Shown here: piece by piece, positions 1-9,700 of the stretch | Position numbering within the stretch: the stretch's first letter is position 1 | Layout: each line of letters begins with the position of its first letter | From: Paenibacillus sp. FSL A5-0031 | Lineage (GTDB): Bacteria > Bacillota > Bacilli > Paenibacillales > Paenibacillaceae | Length of the DNA stretch: 64,000 nt | Assembly: GCF_001956295.1 (NCBI RefSeq) | Contig: NZ_MRTD01000029.1 | Coordinates: forward strand, 1 to 64,000 | Direction: 5' to 3' | Made by a program: the position numbers and the translations under genes | Notes under the pieces: model-generated | Told to the model about the DNA's origin: nothing | Seen by the model: only the letters and a program-made list of their open reading frames with translations | The model's database searches: none

Positions 1-77
1 CATCAACTCCGCTCGACTTGCATGTATTAGGCACGCCGCCAGCGTTCGTCCTGAGCCAGGATCAAACTCTCCAAATG
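1..77 (-). rRNA. rrs: 16S ribosomal RNA, 5' end only
   Basis: Read on the minus strand, this segment carries the universal bacterial 16S start (GAGTTTGATCCTGGCTCAG, then the conserved GACGAACGCTGGCGGCG and CCTAATACATGCAAG blocks) and runs off the left edge of the window. The variable sequence just after it (GAGCGGAGTTGATG) is of the kind seen in Paenibacillus. The mature 5' end is placed near 77 by analogy with Bacillus 16S and could be off by a few bases. Confidence 0.97.
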
Positions 78-78
78 G

Positions 79-118
79 AAGTTTTCGCTTCGACGCGATG
101 TCGAAGAGAAAAGCTTCA
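79..118 (-). other. Putative 16S precursor processing stem
   Basis: Imperfect inverted repeat directly upstream of the 16S gene (AAGTTTTCGCTTCGAC against GTCGAAGAGAAAAGCTT on the plus strand). Such a stem next to the mature end is where pre-16S maturation nucleases act in Bacillales. The assignment rests on position and pairing only. Confidence 0.5.
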
Positions 119-195
119 TGTGTTTGACTTGCTCATTACTTTTTTATCGCTTTTCTCACGATTCGTTAGAATCGTAAGGGCAGTTATTACTCGTT

Positions 196-217
196 GTTCA
201 GTTTTCAAAGAGCAATC
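196..217 (-). promoter_or_regulatory. rRNA leader boxA-like antitermination element
   Basis: On the minus strand the leader contains TGCTCTTTGAAAACTGAAC, the motif characteristic of Bacillus and Paenibacillus rRNA leaders and spacers that acts as the NusB/NusE-binding boxA region. It lies about 120 bases upstream of the 16S 5' end. Confidence 0.7.
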
Positions 218-280
218 TATTCTTTCGTTTGTTATGCTTGTTTTGCTTGCTGTCCGCGTGTGTCTCTCGGCCAGAAATAG

Positions 281-310
281 AATATACCATGTACTCATCT
301 AGTAATGCAA
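281..310 (-). promoter_or_regulatory. Putative rRNA operon promoter
   Basis: On the minus strand a TTGCAT -35 and a TATATT -10 are separated by 18 bases, followed by an A/T-rich start region and the boxA-containing leader. Only one promoter is obvious; rRNA operons in this group often have two. The rest of 78-513 holds a short palindrome (ACGATTCGTTAGAATCGT, about 158-175) and no gene. Confidence 0.5.
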
Positions 311-410
311 GTGTTTTTTTGAAAATAGTTTATAAACTTTAAATATTGCGAGATTTATGTTCTATAGTCTTGCTCTTCTTCTATTAGAATGTGCCTTTAT
401 TCATACCATA

Positions 411-443
411 CAAGCACATCCCTTCATTAGACGAATGTGCTTG
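411..443 (-). terminator. Hairpin downstream of the dGTPase-like gene
   Basis: Perfect 9-bp arms CAAGCACAT / ATGTGCTTG around a 15-base loop, located after the stop of the minus-strand dGTPase-like gene and before the rRNA promoter. There is no clear T-run, so it is at best a weak or factor-assisted terminator. Confidence 0.35.
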
Positions 444-513
444 CGTACAGCTGTTGTAGCCTAGCACTTAATAGATAAGAACAAATTGGTCGTCTGCTTA
501 TAACTATTCAAAC

Positions 514-1833
514 TTAAATATCAAACAACCTGCCTCCAGCAGCTTCATATAAACGAGAATACATTTTTAATGCATAGGTATCTGTCATTCCAGCAATGTA
601 ATCGCAAACCAATCTTGCATTCATCCGATCATCAGCTGCATGCCAGCTTAGCTTTTTATCTTCTGGAAGCAGGTTTGGATCATTGAACATCGCATCGAAG
701 AGCTTTTCAATTATTTTGCCGCCGCGCCATTCAAAGGTTTGAACCTTCTGTGAGAAGATTACATGCGTTTCGACCAGCTTCTTCAAATCCTCCAGCAGCT
801 CCATAGCATCCTCAGTAATTACTGCCTTATAGCGCAACCGGCTGGAGGAGAATGCAGGCTGGGTCTCAACAACCGTAATCTCATGTATGAATCCAGAAAC
901 CAAATCAGCGAAAAAACGCTTCGTCTGTTTATGCCGCTCCCCGCTGTTCTCCATAAAAACCCGTAAAGACTCCGCAATTCTAGCGGATGAAATATGCTTA
1001 TGCTTATTTGCTACCTCATATAGATCATCTATTTTGATCATATTAAGCTTAAAGGCATCCTCTAAATCATAGGTTGCGTAAGCAATATCGTCTGCAAGCT
1101 CAATAATGGAGCATTCAAACGTTTTATTTAAAGTCTTCTTATGCTTACCAGCCTGCAAGTCGGAAACTTGCATGAAGTAGGCCTTCTCTTCAGGCGAAAA
1201 GCTCTCAATCACCCACTGAAATATATGCTCGTCCTCTTCAAAAACACTGCATTTAGGCGGTTTTCCCGTAATCTCAGGATTATTAACTTGCTTCATGCTG
1301 GCTGGATATTTCAAAATGGACAATAAAACAGCTCTTGTTAAATCAAGCCCCGCTTCCACGTCCCCATCGCTATTCGTATTCGTCAAAAGCCTGAACGTAT
1401 GCGCATTCCCCTCAAAGTTAAGCTCGAATGCACTCATGCATTTATTCAATGCACGTTCGCCTTGGTGCCCGAATGGCGGGTGTCCCAAATCATGAGCTAA
1501 AGCAGCTGCCTCAATAAGAGAAATATCTATTTTACTTTCCGTCTCTTTAAAAATATTGTTTTTTTCATTTAAGGTTGTGGCAATTCCTCTTGCAATTTGA
1601 GATACTTCAAGGGAATGTGTAAGCCTTGTTCGGTGAAAATCTCCTTCGCTGATTCCAATGACTTGCGTCTTGGACTGTAAGCGACGGAACGCTGCTGAAT
1701 GAATGATTCTGCCAAAATCACGTTCAAAATCATCCCGAACTGAAACTCTTTGCTTCGCATTTTCTATATTAATATGCCTCTGAATATCCGTATCATTATA
1801 AAATGAATTTGAAGAATGTTTATAGAGAATCAT
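514..1833 (-). CDS. dgt: dGTPase-like HD-domain triphosphohydrolase
   Basis: The 439-residue protein has the HD-superfamily metal ligands expected of a deoxyguanosinetriphosphate triphosphohydrolase: H73 in RTRLTHSLEV, H114-D115 in ALAHDLGHPPFGH, with H118 and H123 following, plus the N-terminal RDFGRIIHSAAFRRLQ block and a later ELADDIAYATYDLED segment carrying the last aspartate. Family members hydrolyse dNTPs to the deoxynucleoside and triphosphate in the cytosol. The ATG start is supported by GGGAG seven bases upstream. It is divergent from the guanylate kinase-like gene at 1932 and followed by the rRNA operon on the same strand. Family assignment is firm. Whether the enzyme is a true dGTPase or has broader dNTP specificity cannot be read from the sequence. 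Confidence 0.9.
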   Translation of the reverse strand: MILYKHSSNSFYNDTDIQRHINIENAKQRVSVRDDFERDFGRIIHSAAFRRLQSKTQVIGISEGDFHRTRLTHSLEVSQIARGIATTLNEKNNIFKETESKIDISLIEAAALAHDLGHPPFGHQGERALNKCMSAFELNFEGNAHTFRLLTNTNSDGDVEAGLDLTRAVLLSILKYPASMKQVNNPEITGKPPKCSVFEEDEHIFQWVIESFSPEEKAYFMQVSDLQAGKHKKTLNKTFECSIIELADDIAYATYDLEDAFKLNMIKIDDLYEVANKHKHISSARIAESLRVFMENSGERHKQTKRFFADLVSGFIHEITVVETQPAFSSSRLRYKAVITEDAMELLEDLKKLVETHVIFSQKVQTFEWRGGKIIEKLFDAMFNDPNLLPEDKKLSWHAADDRMNARLVCDYIAGMTDTYALKMYSRLYEAAGGRLFDI

Positions 1834-1851
1834 AGGCTCGCTCCCAGCTCC

Positions 1852-1880
1852 TTGTCATTTAGAAACATTTTAACAATATA
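1852..1880 (+). promoter_or_regulatory. Putative promoter of the guanylate kinase-like gene
   Basis: TTGTCA and AATATA are separated by 17 bases on the plus strand, about 50 bases ahead of the TTG start at 1932. The motif lies in the divergent region shared with the dGTPase-like gene. Confidence 0.4.
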
Positions 1881-1931
1881 TGGTCTTTAATAGAAGAGAT
1901 CGATGAACAATTCATAAAGGAGAGCTTTCGT

Positions 1932-2495
1932 TTGGGGAAAATATTCGCATTTTATGGCCCTTCCGCTTCAGGTAAATCCGAAATACAGAAAGAGCTGACC
2001 CTTAGCGGCTTTCAAAAGATTATTACTTCAACAACCAGACTCCCGAGGCCGAATGAGTCAGACGGGATTCATTACATTTTTATGGAAACGAGCCAGTTTG
2101 AAAATCACATTCGTACAGATGCCTTTATTGAATGGACACGATACAACGAGCATTATTACGGCACACTAAAATCCAGCATTGAAGAAGTATTCGATCAAAA
2201 TAGGAATGCCCATATTGTAATGGACCTTGCTGGCGTACTCGCTTTAAAGAAGCGTTATGATCATGTGATTGCGATCTATGTAGGTGCGGATGTTGAATCC
2301 ATTAAGAGAAGATTGGCAATAAGAGGCGGAATTCCTGAGGAAATCTCCAAAAGGGTGCAACGCGCGGAGGAAATTGAACTAAAGAGCGAGTATATGCAGC
2401 ATGCTGATGTGGTCATATGGAACCATGATGACACCCGCTTTAATGATACAATGACACAGGTCAGAGAGATCATAGCTGCTCATGGTTCATTTTGA
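1932..2495 (+). CDS. Guanylate kinase-like protein (second, stand-alone copy)
   Basis: The 187-residue protein has a P-loop at residues 9-16 (GPSASGKS), the GMP-binding block TSTTRLPRPNESDGIHYIF and an arginine-rich lid region (RRLAIRGGIPEEISKRVQ), all in guanylate kinase order. It would phosphorylate GMP or dGMP with ATP. The start is TTG preceded by AAAGGAGA. The normal Bacillales gmk sits in a conserved cluster with remA/yicC-like and rpoZ genes. This copy instead stands alone, divergent from a dGTPase-like gene, so it is probably a paralogue. Its P-loop has SAS where typical Gmk has SGVG/SGAG-type residues, so substrate preference may differ. It is followed by a strong hairpin terminator. 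Confidence 0.8.
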   Translation: MGKIFAFYGPSASGKSEIQKELTLSGFQKIITSTTRLPRPNESDGIHYIFMETSQFENHIRTDAFIEWTRYNEHYYGTLKSSIEEVFDQNRNAHIVMDLAGVLALKKRYDHVIAIYVGADVESIKRRLAIRGGIPEEISKRVQRAEEIELKSEYMQHADVVIWNHDDTRFNDTMTQVREIIAAHGSF

Positions 2496-2514
2496 GAACA
2501 TCCCAAAAAAACAA

Positions 2515-2558
2515 TCAAAAGCTCAACTACGCTTATTATGCGTGGATGAGCTTTTTTG
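2515..2558 (+). terminator. Bidirectional Rho-independent terminator
   Basis: CAAAAGCTCA and TGAGCTTTTTTG form the base of a stem with an inner ACGC/GCGT pair. T-runs are present in both directions, fitting the convergent genes that end at 2495 and 2565. Confidence 0.8.
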
Positions 2559-2564
2559 ATAACT

Positions 2565-3476
2565 TTATTTAAGCAAATACATAAGCAACGCTTTTTGAAC
2601 ATGCATCCTGTTCTCAGCCTGCTGATAAATGATGGAACGCTCCGATTCCACTAACTCCTCCTCTATCTCAAAACCGGGATGAATAGGCATATCATGCATT
2701 AAGTAGGGTGAGTGACCAGCAAGATTGCTTTTGTTCAATTGAAAAGGAAGCATCTGCTCCATTCTTCGATTTTTCTCATCCTGGTAATGACTCTCGTCAT
2801 AAAACTCCATATCAATCCAAGTGTCAGTATATACAAAATCAGATCTAGCTGCCGCACTAGGCAAATCAACAACCTTTTCAACAAATCCACTTTGAAAAGC
2901 CTTTTGCATAAGCTCCTTATCCCATGAGGGCTCGTTAATAATCGGAGTAACCAGCAACAGCTTGATGCCAACCGCCATACAGCCTGCGACCAACGAATTG
3001 GCTACATTGTTATGAATTCCGACATACGTAAGCGTTATTCCCTCAAAATGACCAGCGACTTCATAGATTGTCATCAAGTCCGCTAGCGCTTGGCAAGGAT
3101 GGTATTTGTCGCAGCAGCCATTAATGACAGGAACCTTGGAGTACTTGGCTAATTCGAGCACATCGGAATGTTTCTTTAATCTCGCCATAATCACATCACA
3201 ATTTCTTGATGCATACTGCGCTTCATACTGGATAGGGGAAATGCTGAAGTTGCTGGAATCCCAATCCATAACGACTGAGTATCCGCCCATTTGGTTAATC
3301 CCGGATTGAAACGATAGATTCGTACGAGTAGAAGTTTTCTGAAAAAGCATAAGAAGACCTTTACGCTCTGCAGCATGGTAATAGCGTTCTGGGCTGTTCT
3401 TTATCTCGATTCCTTGCCTGATGATGGAGTGAATGGTGTCAGTGTCGTACTCTCTTAGTGATAATAAATGAGTCAT
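2565..3476 (-). CDS. Ornithine/aspartate carbamoyltransferase family protein, substrate uncertain
   Basis: The 303-residue protein has the carbamoyl-phosphate-binding STRT motif (49-52, in FQKTSTRTNLSF) and HPCQALAD (126-133), so it is a transcarbamylase trimer subunit. The amino-acid-side motifs differ from ornithine carbamoyltransferase: the DxWxSMG loop reads TDTWIDME (217-224), and the HCLP motif reads HDMP (261-264), replacing the cysteine that contacts ornithine. It is therefore probably a member of the family acting on another amine or amino acid, or an OTC variant. The ATG start has AAGAGGTG at good spacing. A double ARG box overlaps its promoter, which implies arginine/ArgR control. 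No arg biosynthesis genes are adjacent. Confidence 0.85.
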   Translation of the reverse strand: MTHLLSLREYDTDTIHSIIRQGIEIKNSPERYYHAAERKGLLMLFQKTSTRTNLSFQSGINQMGGYSVVMDWDSSNFSISPIQYEAQYASRNCDVIMARLKKHSDVLELAKYSKVPVINGCCDKYHPCQALADLMTIYEVAGHFEGITLTYVGIHNNVANSLVAGCMAVGIKLLLVTPIINEPSWDKELMQKAFQSGFVEKVVDLPSAAARSDFVYTDTWIDMEFYDESHYQDEKNRRMEQMLPFQLNKSNLAGHSPYLMHDMPIHPGFEIEEELVESERSIIYQQAENRMHVQKALLMYLLK

Positions 3477-3488
3477 GATTTCACCTCT

Positions 3489-3526
3489 TGTGAATATTTA
3501 TACATTATAATGTATTTATATTCAAT
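3489..3526 (-). promoter_or_regulatory. Double ARG box (ArgR/AhrC operator)
   Basis: Two ARG-box cores, TGAATATTTATACA (3491-3504) and TGTATTTATATTCA (3511-3524), each match TGAATWWWWATTCA at 13 of 14 positions. Extended to the usual 18-bp boxes they are separated by 2 bp, the spacing bound by the ArgR hexamer. Together they form a near-perfect 34-bp palindrome centred on a TATAAT -10, 13 bases upstream of the carbamoyltransferase start. The match and spacing are seen directly; ArgR binding is inferred. Confidence 0.75.
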
Positions 3527-3611
3527 TTAAAGTGAAGGATACATTATGTCAACTACAGGAAAACAAACAATCCCGGAGTAGAATAAATTAAGTTAGCTGC
3601 GAAACTAAATC

Positions 3612-3665
3612 ATAATAAAAAACACCCTATCAAGCCATCATGAGTAATGGCTTTGACAGGGTGCT
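3612..3665 (-). terminator. Rho-independent terminator of the giant surface-protein gene
   Basis: On the minus strand CACCCTGTCAAAGCCAT pairs with ATGGCTTGATAGGGTG around a short loop and is followed by TTTTTTA. It lies about 40 bases past the stop of the giant gene. Confidence 0.85.
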
Positions 3666-3704
3666 TCTAGCAATAGCGAAATTCTGCTTCAGTGGTTGAA
3701 TAAA

Positions 3705-6700
3705 TTATTTCATCACTCTTGATACGATCTTGTAAACCAGATTTCCCAGCCTGTAGTAATCCTTGAATTCCGTTAGTACCTTCGTACAAGTCTGACCGAT
3801 CATCGTCTTAAGAATAGCGACACCAATTTCAAAGCGATAAACATCCCATACCGCATCAAGAGCATCGAGGACGTTATATCCAGAAAGAGCTGTCATAATG
3901 ACGGAGTCCTTATAGTCCACTCTCTCTGTATTTCGCATTAGCTTAGTCGCCTCACCTATCCTTACTCTGTCGCCCCGAAGAGTCGTCAATGTAACGATAA
4001 TGGCAATTTCATTATTGCTGAGCAGCATGCGTTCCGCACTGGACAGATCATCGTAAAAAGCTTGCTGCTCACGTGTCGATATTTCCTTAATAATCAGATA
4101 CGTCTCATCCAAGTTGTTGTTGTTAGCCATCCGTATGGCATCGCTAAGCTCTACGAGAGTGATCAGCCCAGAGTCAAGCATCCCTTTAGCTATCTCCTTA
4201 AGCGACCAGTGACCCAGCTCAAGCAGATTGTAAGGAACCCATTGTACGTGGGCATTTACCGCCAGCAGCGCTCTAGTAAGCTCAGCAATTTCCTTGAATC
4301 CTCCGTCGTACAAGAACTTGGAAATAGAATAAAGACTGTAGCCACTGCTGTGCAAAGCCTTCGAGAGGTCAGTGGAAGGTATGCCCAACTGCCTCAAAAT
4401 AGAAATCGTGTCGTTATCCCAATTGAAGGTGTATCTTAAGTATTCACCGACAGCGTATCCGTTTTTATGCAGCCAATATAGTTTATTTTCGAGCGTCCGT
4501 TCTTTCATGTACCGCAGCGCCTCTTCTGCGTTATAACCATACTCCTTTAGAAGCGTAAAGATCGAATCTTCTCGCGCGTCATACCGATTCAGCGTGTTCA
4601 AAATCTCTCTACCGTCATAACCGCGATTTTTCATTTCCTTCGCAATATCGACCATAGAAACGCTCGATAAAGTCATCTTGACGGTTGTGAATACGCGATA
4701 TGCATAGCTGGTACTGTTTACGTACCCATTCTGCCTCAGAACGTCAATGATGTCTCCCGCTTTCGAATACCCCAGCTTGACGAACAGCGCCGATTGCTCC
4801 TCGATTGTTGTTGCCGTCCCTCTGCCAGCGTTGAAGAACATATAGAAAGCACGGATAATGCTGGCTCGATCAAAACCAAGCGTCAATAACGTGTCGATCA
4901 AATATCCGGAACGATCAGGACCAAGCAGGTTTTGCCGTTCAAGCTCGGTAGCAATCCCGGCGGCGTCCGTTCCTTTCGACTTCATACGGGCGAGGTAAGC
5001 AATTAGCGGATTGCCGCCGAATACTTCACCTGCGGCCATCCGAACCTGATCCTGCGGAATCAAAGTTTCCGGAATAGTTTCCATTATCGTGGCTGCATCC
5101 ATTTGAAATAACAGCTTCATAGCGAGTACGATATCGGCGACAGTGAATTTGGCTTTCATAAACCGCACAACATTGAGTGGTACAAATGCAGTGGTTGCCG
5201 GGAAAATATCTTCCAATACCCTTAGGTTTGTGTTGGTGTAATAAACACCCACTATAGCAAGTCCAATTACCTCCCCCGGATAATAGGGAGAGAGCAACTC
5301 TGTAACTGCACCTGAGTCGAGTTTATAGTCAAACCTAAGATACTGAACAATTTCCTTAATCTCATAGCCGGCATCCCGCAAGAACACAATCGCTCCTTGT
5401 GGCGTCGCAACACCTTTGAGCTTAAGTACATCCTTGATAATGCTCACCGGAGCAAAAGCCTCTCCGTACACTTTATTAAGCGTTGATTGAATGGCTGCTT
5501 CTTGATAAACGGCAAGTCCCTGAAGAATCGCAAGCGCCTCTTCTCTCGTCTTGCCATATTGCTCCTTGCTCGCCTTAACGATGTCCTCCATGCGGTAGCC
5601 TGCATGCAAGAGCTGATCCGCCATAGCTTCAGCTGATGTTGCTCCACCTGCTTTGATCACTTCGATTAAAGCGCCGTTCACCGCTTGTCCGTACACTGCA
5701 TTTACGCTGCTCAGAATGACGTTCAGCTCGAACAGCTCACTGCCAATTAGCAATGCTGCGGTTTCGCCGGCTGTCTTGCCGTAAAAGCCTTTAACCACGC
5801 GTACGATATCTATCATCGGAACGCCTGAATTCCACAAGTAAGGAATGGCCGCTGCTGCGTCCGTGATTCCCCCTTCTTCTAGATACTGCAGCGCCGTAGA
5901 CTCTGATGACTGCCCATAAACGGCAGCTACCGTTACTTCAATAACCTTTTCGTTGTCCACTTGGAGAGCGGTTAGAACCGTTAACGTTTTGTCTGCTGCA
6001 AATCCAAAATAATCCTTAGCTGCGCCCACAATATCATGGAGCGTATAGCCCATGCCTCTCAGGAGCGGAACAGCCTCCTCCAGCGTATTGATTCTGCTCT
6101 TCTTAAGCAGACTGGATAAGCTTTCCTCGATCGGTTTTCCGTAAACTTCAAATACAGTTGCTACTAGCTCATTAAATGAATATCCATTTGTTTCGGAGAG
6201 AATGGCTAGTGTCTCACCTGCTGTCATATGGTAATAATCCTTGGCAATTCGGATAATATCCCGCAAGCTGTAGCTGAGCTTAAGCTGTGGAATCGCATCC
6301 GCCAACTTTCCGATGCCCAGATCGATCATGGCTTGAATCGTAACCTGCTCTAACGCTAAACCGTAAACAGCAGAAACTTCCGCCAAAATCCGACTCTCCT
6401 CATCGACTGCACCATCCATTAAGGCTTGTACCACTTTAGAGGAATCGAGCTTGTAATAATCTTTCCCTACCTGAATCATATCCCGGAGGCTGAATCTCAT
6501 CTTTGTCAGATAAGGTATTGCATCCTTTAATGTCACCAGGTGCTGAGCCTCTAAAGAATCAACAATGCTTGCGTTTTGTGAGCTGCCGTAAACATTCGAT
6601 ATAGCAGAAAGCACGTCGCTCTGGCGATACCGACCAGTATCCAGCAGTGCTTGAAGAGCTGCACCTGATGAAATAGCATAACCATCCTTTGCCATCTTCA

Positions 6701-9700
6701 CGATCGAAACTAAGCTGAATTGAGCCTTATAAGCAAGTTCAATTCCACTGGCAAAGGATACTGATCCTTCTGCTGCCTGCCGCTGATACATCGTTAACTC
6801 AACGGATTGATTAAAAGCTGAAGCTACTGCCTGAATAAGCACATTGCTTGACGACAAGTATACCGCTGACAAGCGGAGCGCGATTACCCCAGGCGATTGG
6901 CCAAAATGGTTTTTGCCAACGCTCACGATATCTTTCATCGGGAAACCTGTGACGTATAGATAATTAACCGCATCATCAAAGGTCGTGATGCCTTGCTGCT
7001 CCAACGCGCCTGCAACTGTTTCATCAAGTCCTTGACCATATAAGGATGCAAGGCCAAGCAGAATATCGTCGATGTCGTTAGGATATTCTTTTGCCAGCAA
7101 ATATGAAGCTTCGCTGGAGGTAAGCTGATAATAATCTTTCAGGCTGTGAGCAACAACGGATAAGGAATAACCGCTCATTCTAAGAAATGCAATACCATCC
7201 TTAGGCTCTTTGCTGGACGAAGCGTCAAGCAGACCAGCAATCGTCACTTGCTCTTGTCCGTACAAAGACTGCAGAATCGCTATGGTCGATTTCATATTAC
7301 CCATTCTTCGGGTGTGGATGAGAAGTCCTTCCATTACTTCTTCTTTCGAATATCCACCCTTAATCAGTGCCGGCCCAACCTTGCCTGAGTCAAAATAAGA
7401 CGGATACAGCGCACCCAGCGTATTAATGACAGAAATGGCCGTTGCGCCTTGCTCCTTCAGCACTTTGATCCAAATCGTCATAGGGTCTCCGCCATAAGCA
7501 GCAGCGATGGCAGTACCTACTTCCTCTGACGAATAGCTGGCAAGTAGAAGCGCAGACGCCTCTGACGATGGCAAGCCGTATTCCGTTCTAAGCACTAATG
7601 CAATATCCCTTACCGAGTATGGAGCAAGGCGTGTGATGACTTGCCCTATCGTCAGCGGTTCGGTCCGTTGGTTCAGATAGGCAGCAACCTCACTAGCGGC
7701 TATGCCTTGTTTGCTGAAAGCACCAATCCATTCCGTCCAGCCCCGCACTTCAAATGCCTGTGCAATTTCCGCAAATTTATACCCCGAGTCTTTTAGCGCT
7801 GCGGTCAAATACGGCAATCCTTTCGCACGAACTCCGCCAGTAGGGTAAAGATTAATTGTTCCTTCAATAATGTCATCCAGCGTATAGAAGCTAGAGAGGC
7901 TCATCGCCACTGTCGCTTCCTGTATTGACGTACCAGGGAACAGATACTGCGAGTCCTTTACAACCGTTGATACACTGCAAGGACATTTAAAATAATCGAA
8001 TGCATTAGTCCTTTCAAGCTCTACCCACTGCTGCAGCGTCAAGCCTAACTGAGCCTTTAGAGCTTGGCCGATGGCTAACTTCTCCCAGCTTTTGATGCTT
8101 GTGAGCGAACGGGCCAGAGTAGTGGCATCCATACTTACCGTTTCATCACTTGCAAAAGTTGTTCGAAGCGCATGTAATACATCTCCAGCTTCGAAGCGGT
8201 CATAGCTGCGGAAGATAACTTCCACCGCATCCTCCATCGTGAAGGACGCGCCTCCGAGAATGACGGCATTTCGAATTGTGCTTAATCCCTGCGCGGTAGA
8301 CATACCCGACTGCCTCAGCAGCGTCAGAGCTTCCGAACGGCTGCTGGCCACTCGATTATTTAGAATATAAGCCGTAAGTTCCGCAGGCTCATAACCAGCG
8401 CGGATTAATGACAACAGCATCGTCTTTCTTTGGTCGCCCTTCACCCCCGGATACAGCACGCTGATGGTCGTTGCGATATCAGCCCCGAAGCTTTCTCGAA
8501 GCAATTGCGCCTTGCTTTCCATGTCATAACCATGATCCGTAAACCCTCTCATAGCCTCACTTAGGCCAGCCGCTTCGGAACCCCATGCGCCGAGTACGGC
8601 GCTGGCGATATCACCGATCTCATACGATCCGCTCTTCATTGCGCCAACGATGACGGTTGCACCATCCCCGGAGGCTTGAATACCCTTGGCGACCTGGGCA
8701 GCAGCAACACCTGCCGTTAGCATAGCTGAAGCTGTTTGTTGCTTATCGAAGGTGCTTTTTAAGATAACGTAAGCTTGTCCAGTCTCAATGCCTGCTCCCA
8801 AGTAAGTCAGAACAGCCTCGTTGACGTCGCTGAACGAATACAGATCTCGCAGCGCAATTCCTATATTGTTATCAGGATAACCAGCACTGCCAAGCAGTTT
8901 CGCATTATCTACGCTAGATGCGGCATAAGCCTCTTTTATGACAACTGCGGATTCTGCTGCCGTGAATTTCGCAGCAGCCAAAGCTTCGATGGTGCTCTCG
9001 TTCGTTAAGCCGTAAACGGATTGAACAGCATCTCTAATCTCGCTAATACTGTACTTGCCTAGCTTCAATGCCGCTGCTGCGTTGCCGCCAATCTCTGCAT
9101 ACGTATAACGCAGAACATAGGCTGCTGCAGCGGCTGTTACCCCCGTTAGCTTAAACGACGCCATTATATCTCGAGGCTGATAGCCAAGATTACGAAGCGG
9201 CAGTGCAATGTCTTCAGCTTCATAGCCAGCTGTCACAAAATCCGGTATCAGATTGACATAGTTGGAAATATAGCCAGACGCGCTTAAAGCCTGGAACAAG
9301 GTAGGCGCATCTGTATCTATTTCGTATAATAGGCGGATGAACGCACTCCAATCCAAACCATATTCTTTTTTGACCGCTTTTGCGTAGTTCGCTGGGGTAA
9401 AACCAGCTTGCCGGAGCAGTCTTAATGACTCTAACGCAGTCTTGCCATAATCAACCCGCAGTACATGCACAGGGTAAACAGCATCGTACTGGGTGGAATG
9501 GCTTTGCAGGAAACCTTCCAGCGTAGCGACATTAGCTACCTGGAATTCTCCAAAAGTGGCCAAATACGTCTGATTAACTGCTTTGACCCGGTTGATGCCG
9601 CTATAAGCGACGGCTATCGTCGAAGTGGAACTGATAACCGCTCCGCTGCTGCTCCAAGTCAACTCGATTTTCGTAGCATCGGAGGTCAGTCTAGTCATAA

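Noticed and set aside
18..302. 94-codon plus-strand frame over the 16S start and leader
   Set aside because: It is antisense to the rRNA gene and its promoter and has no coding character.
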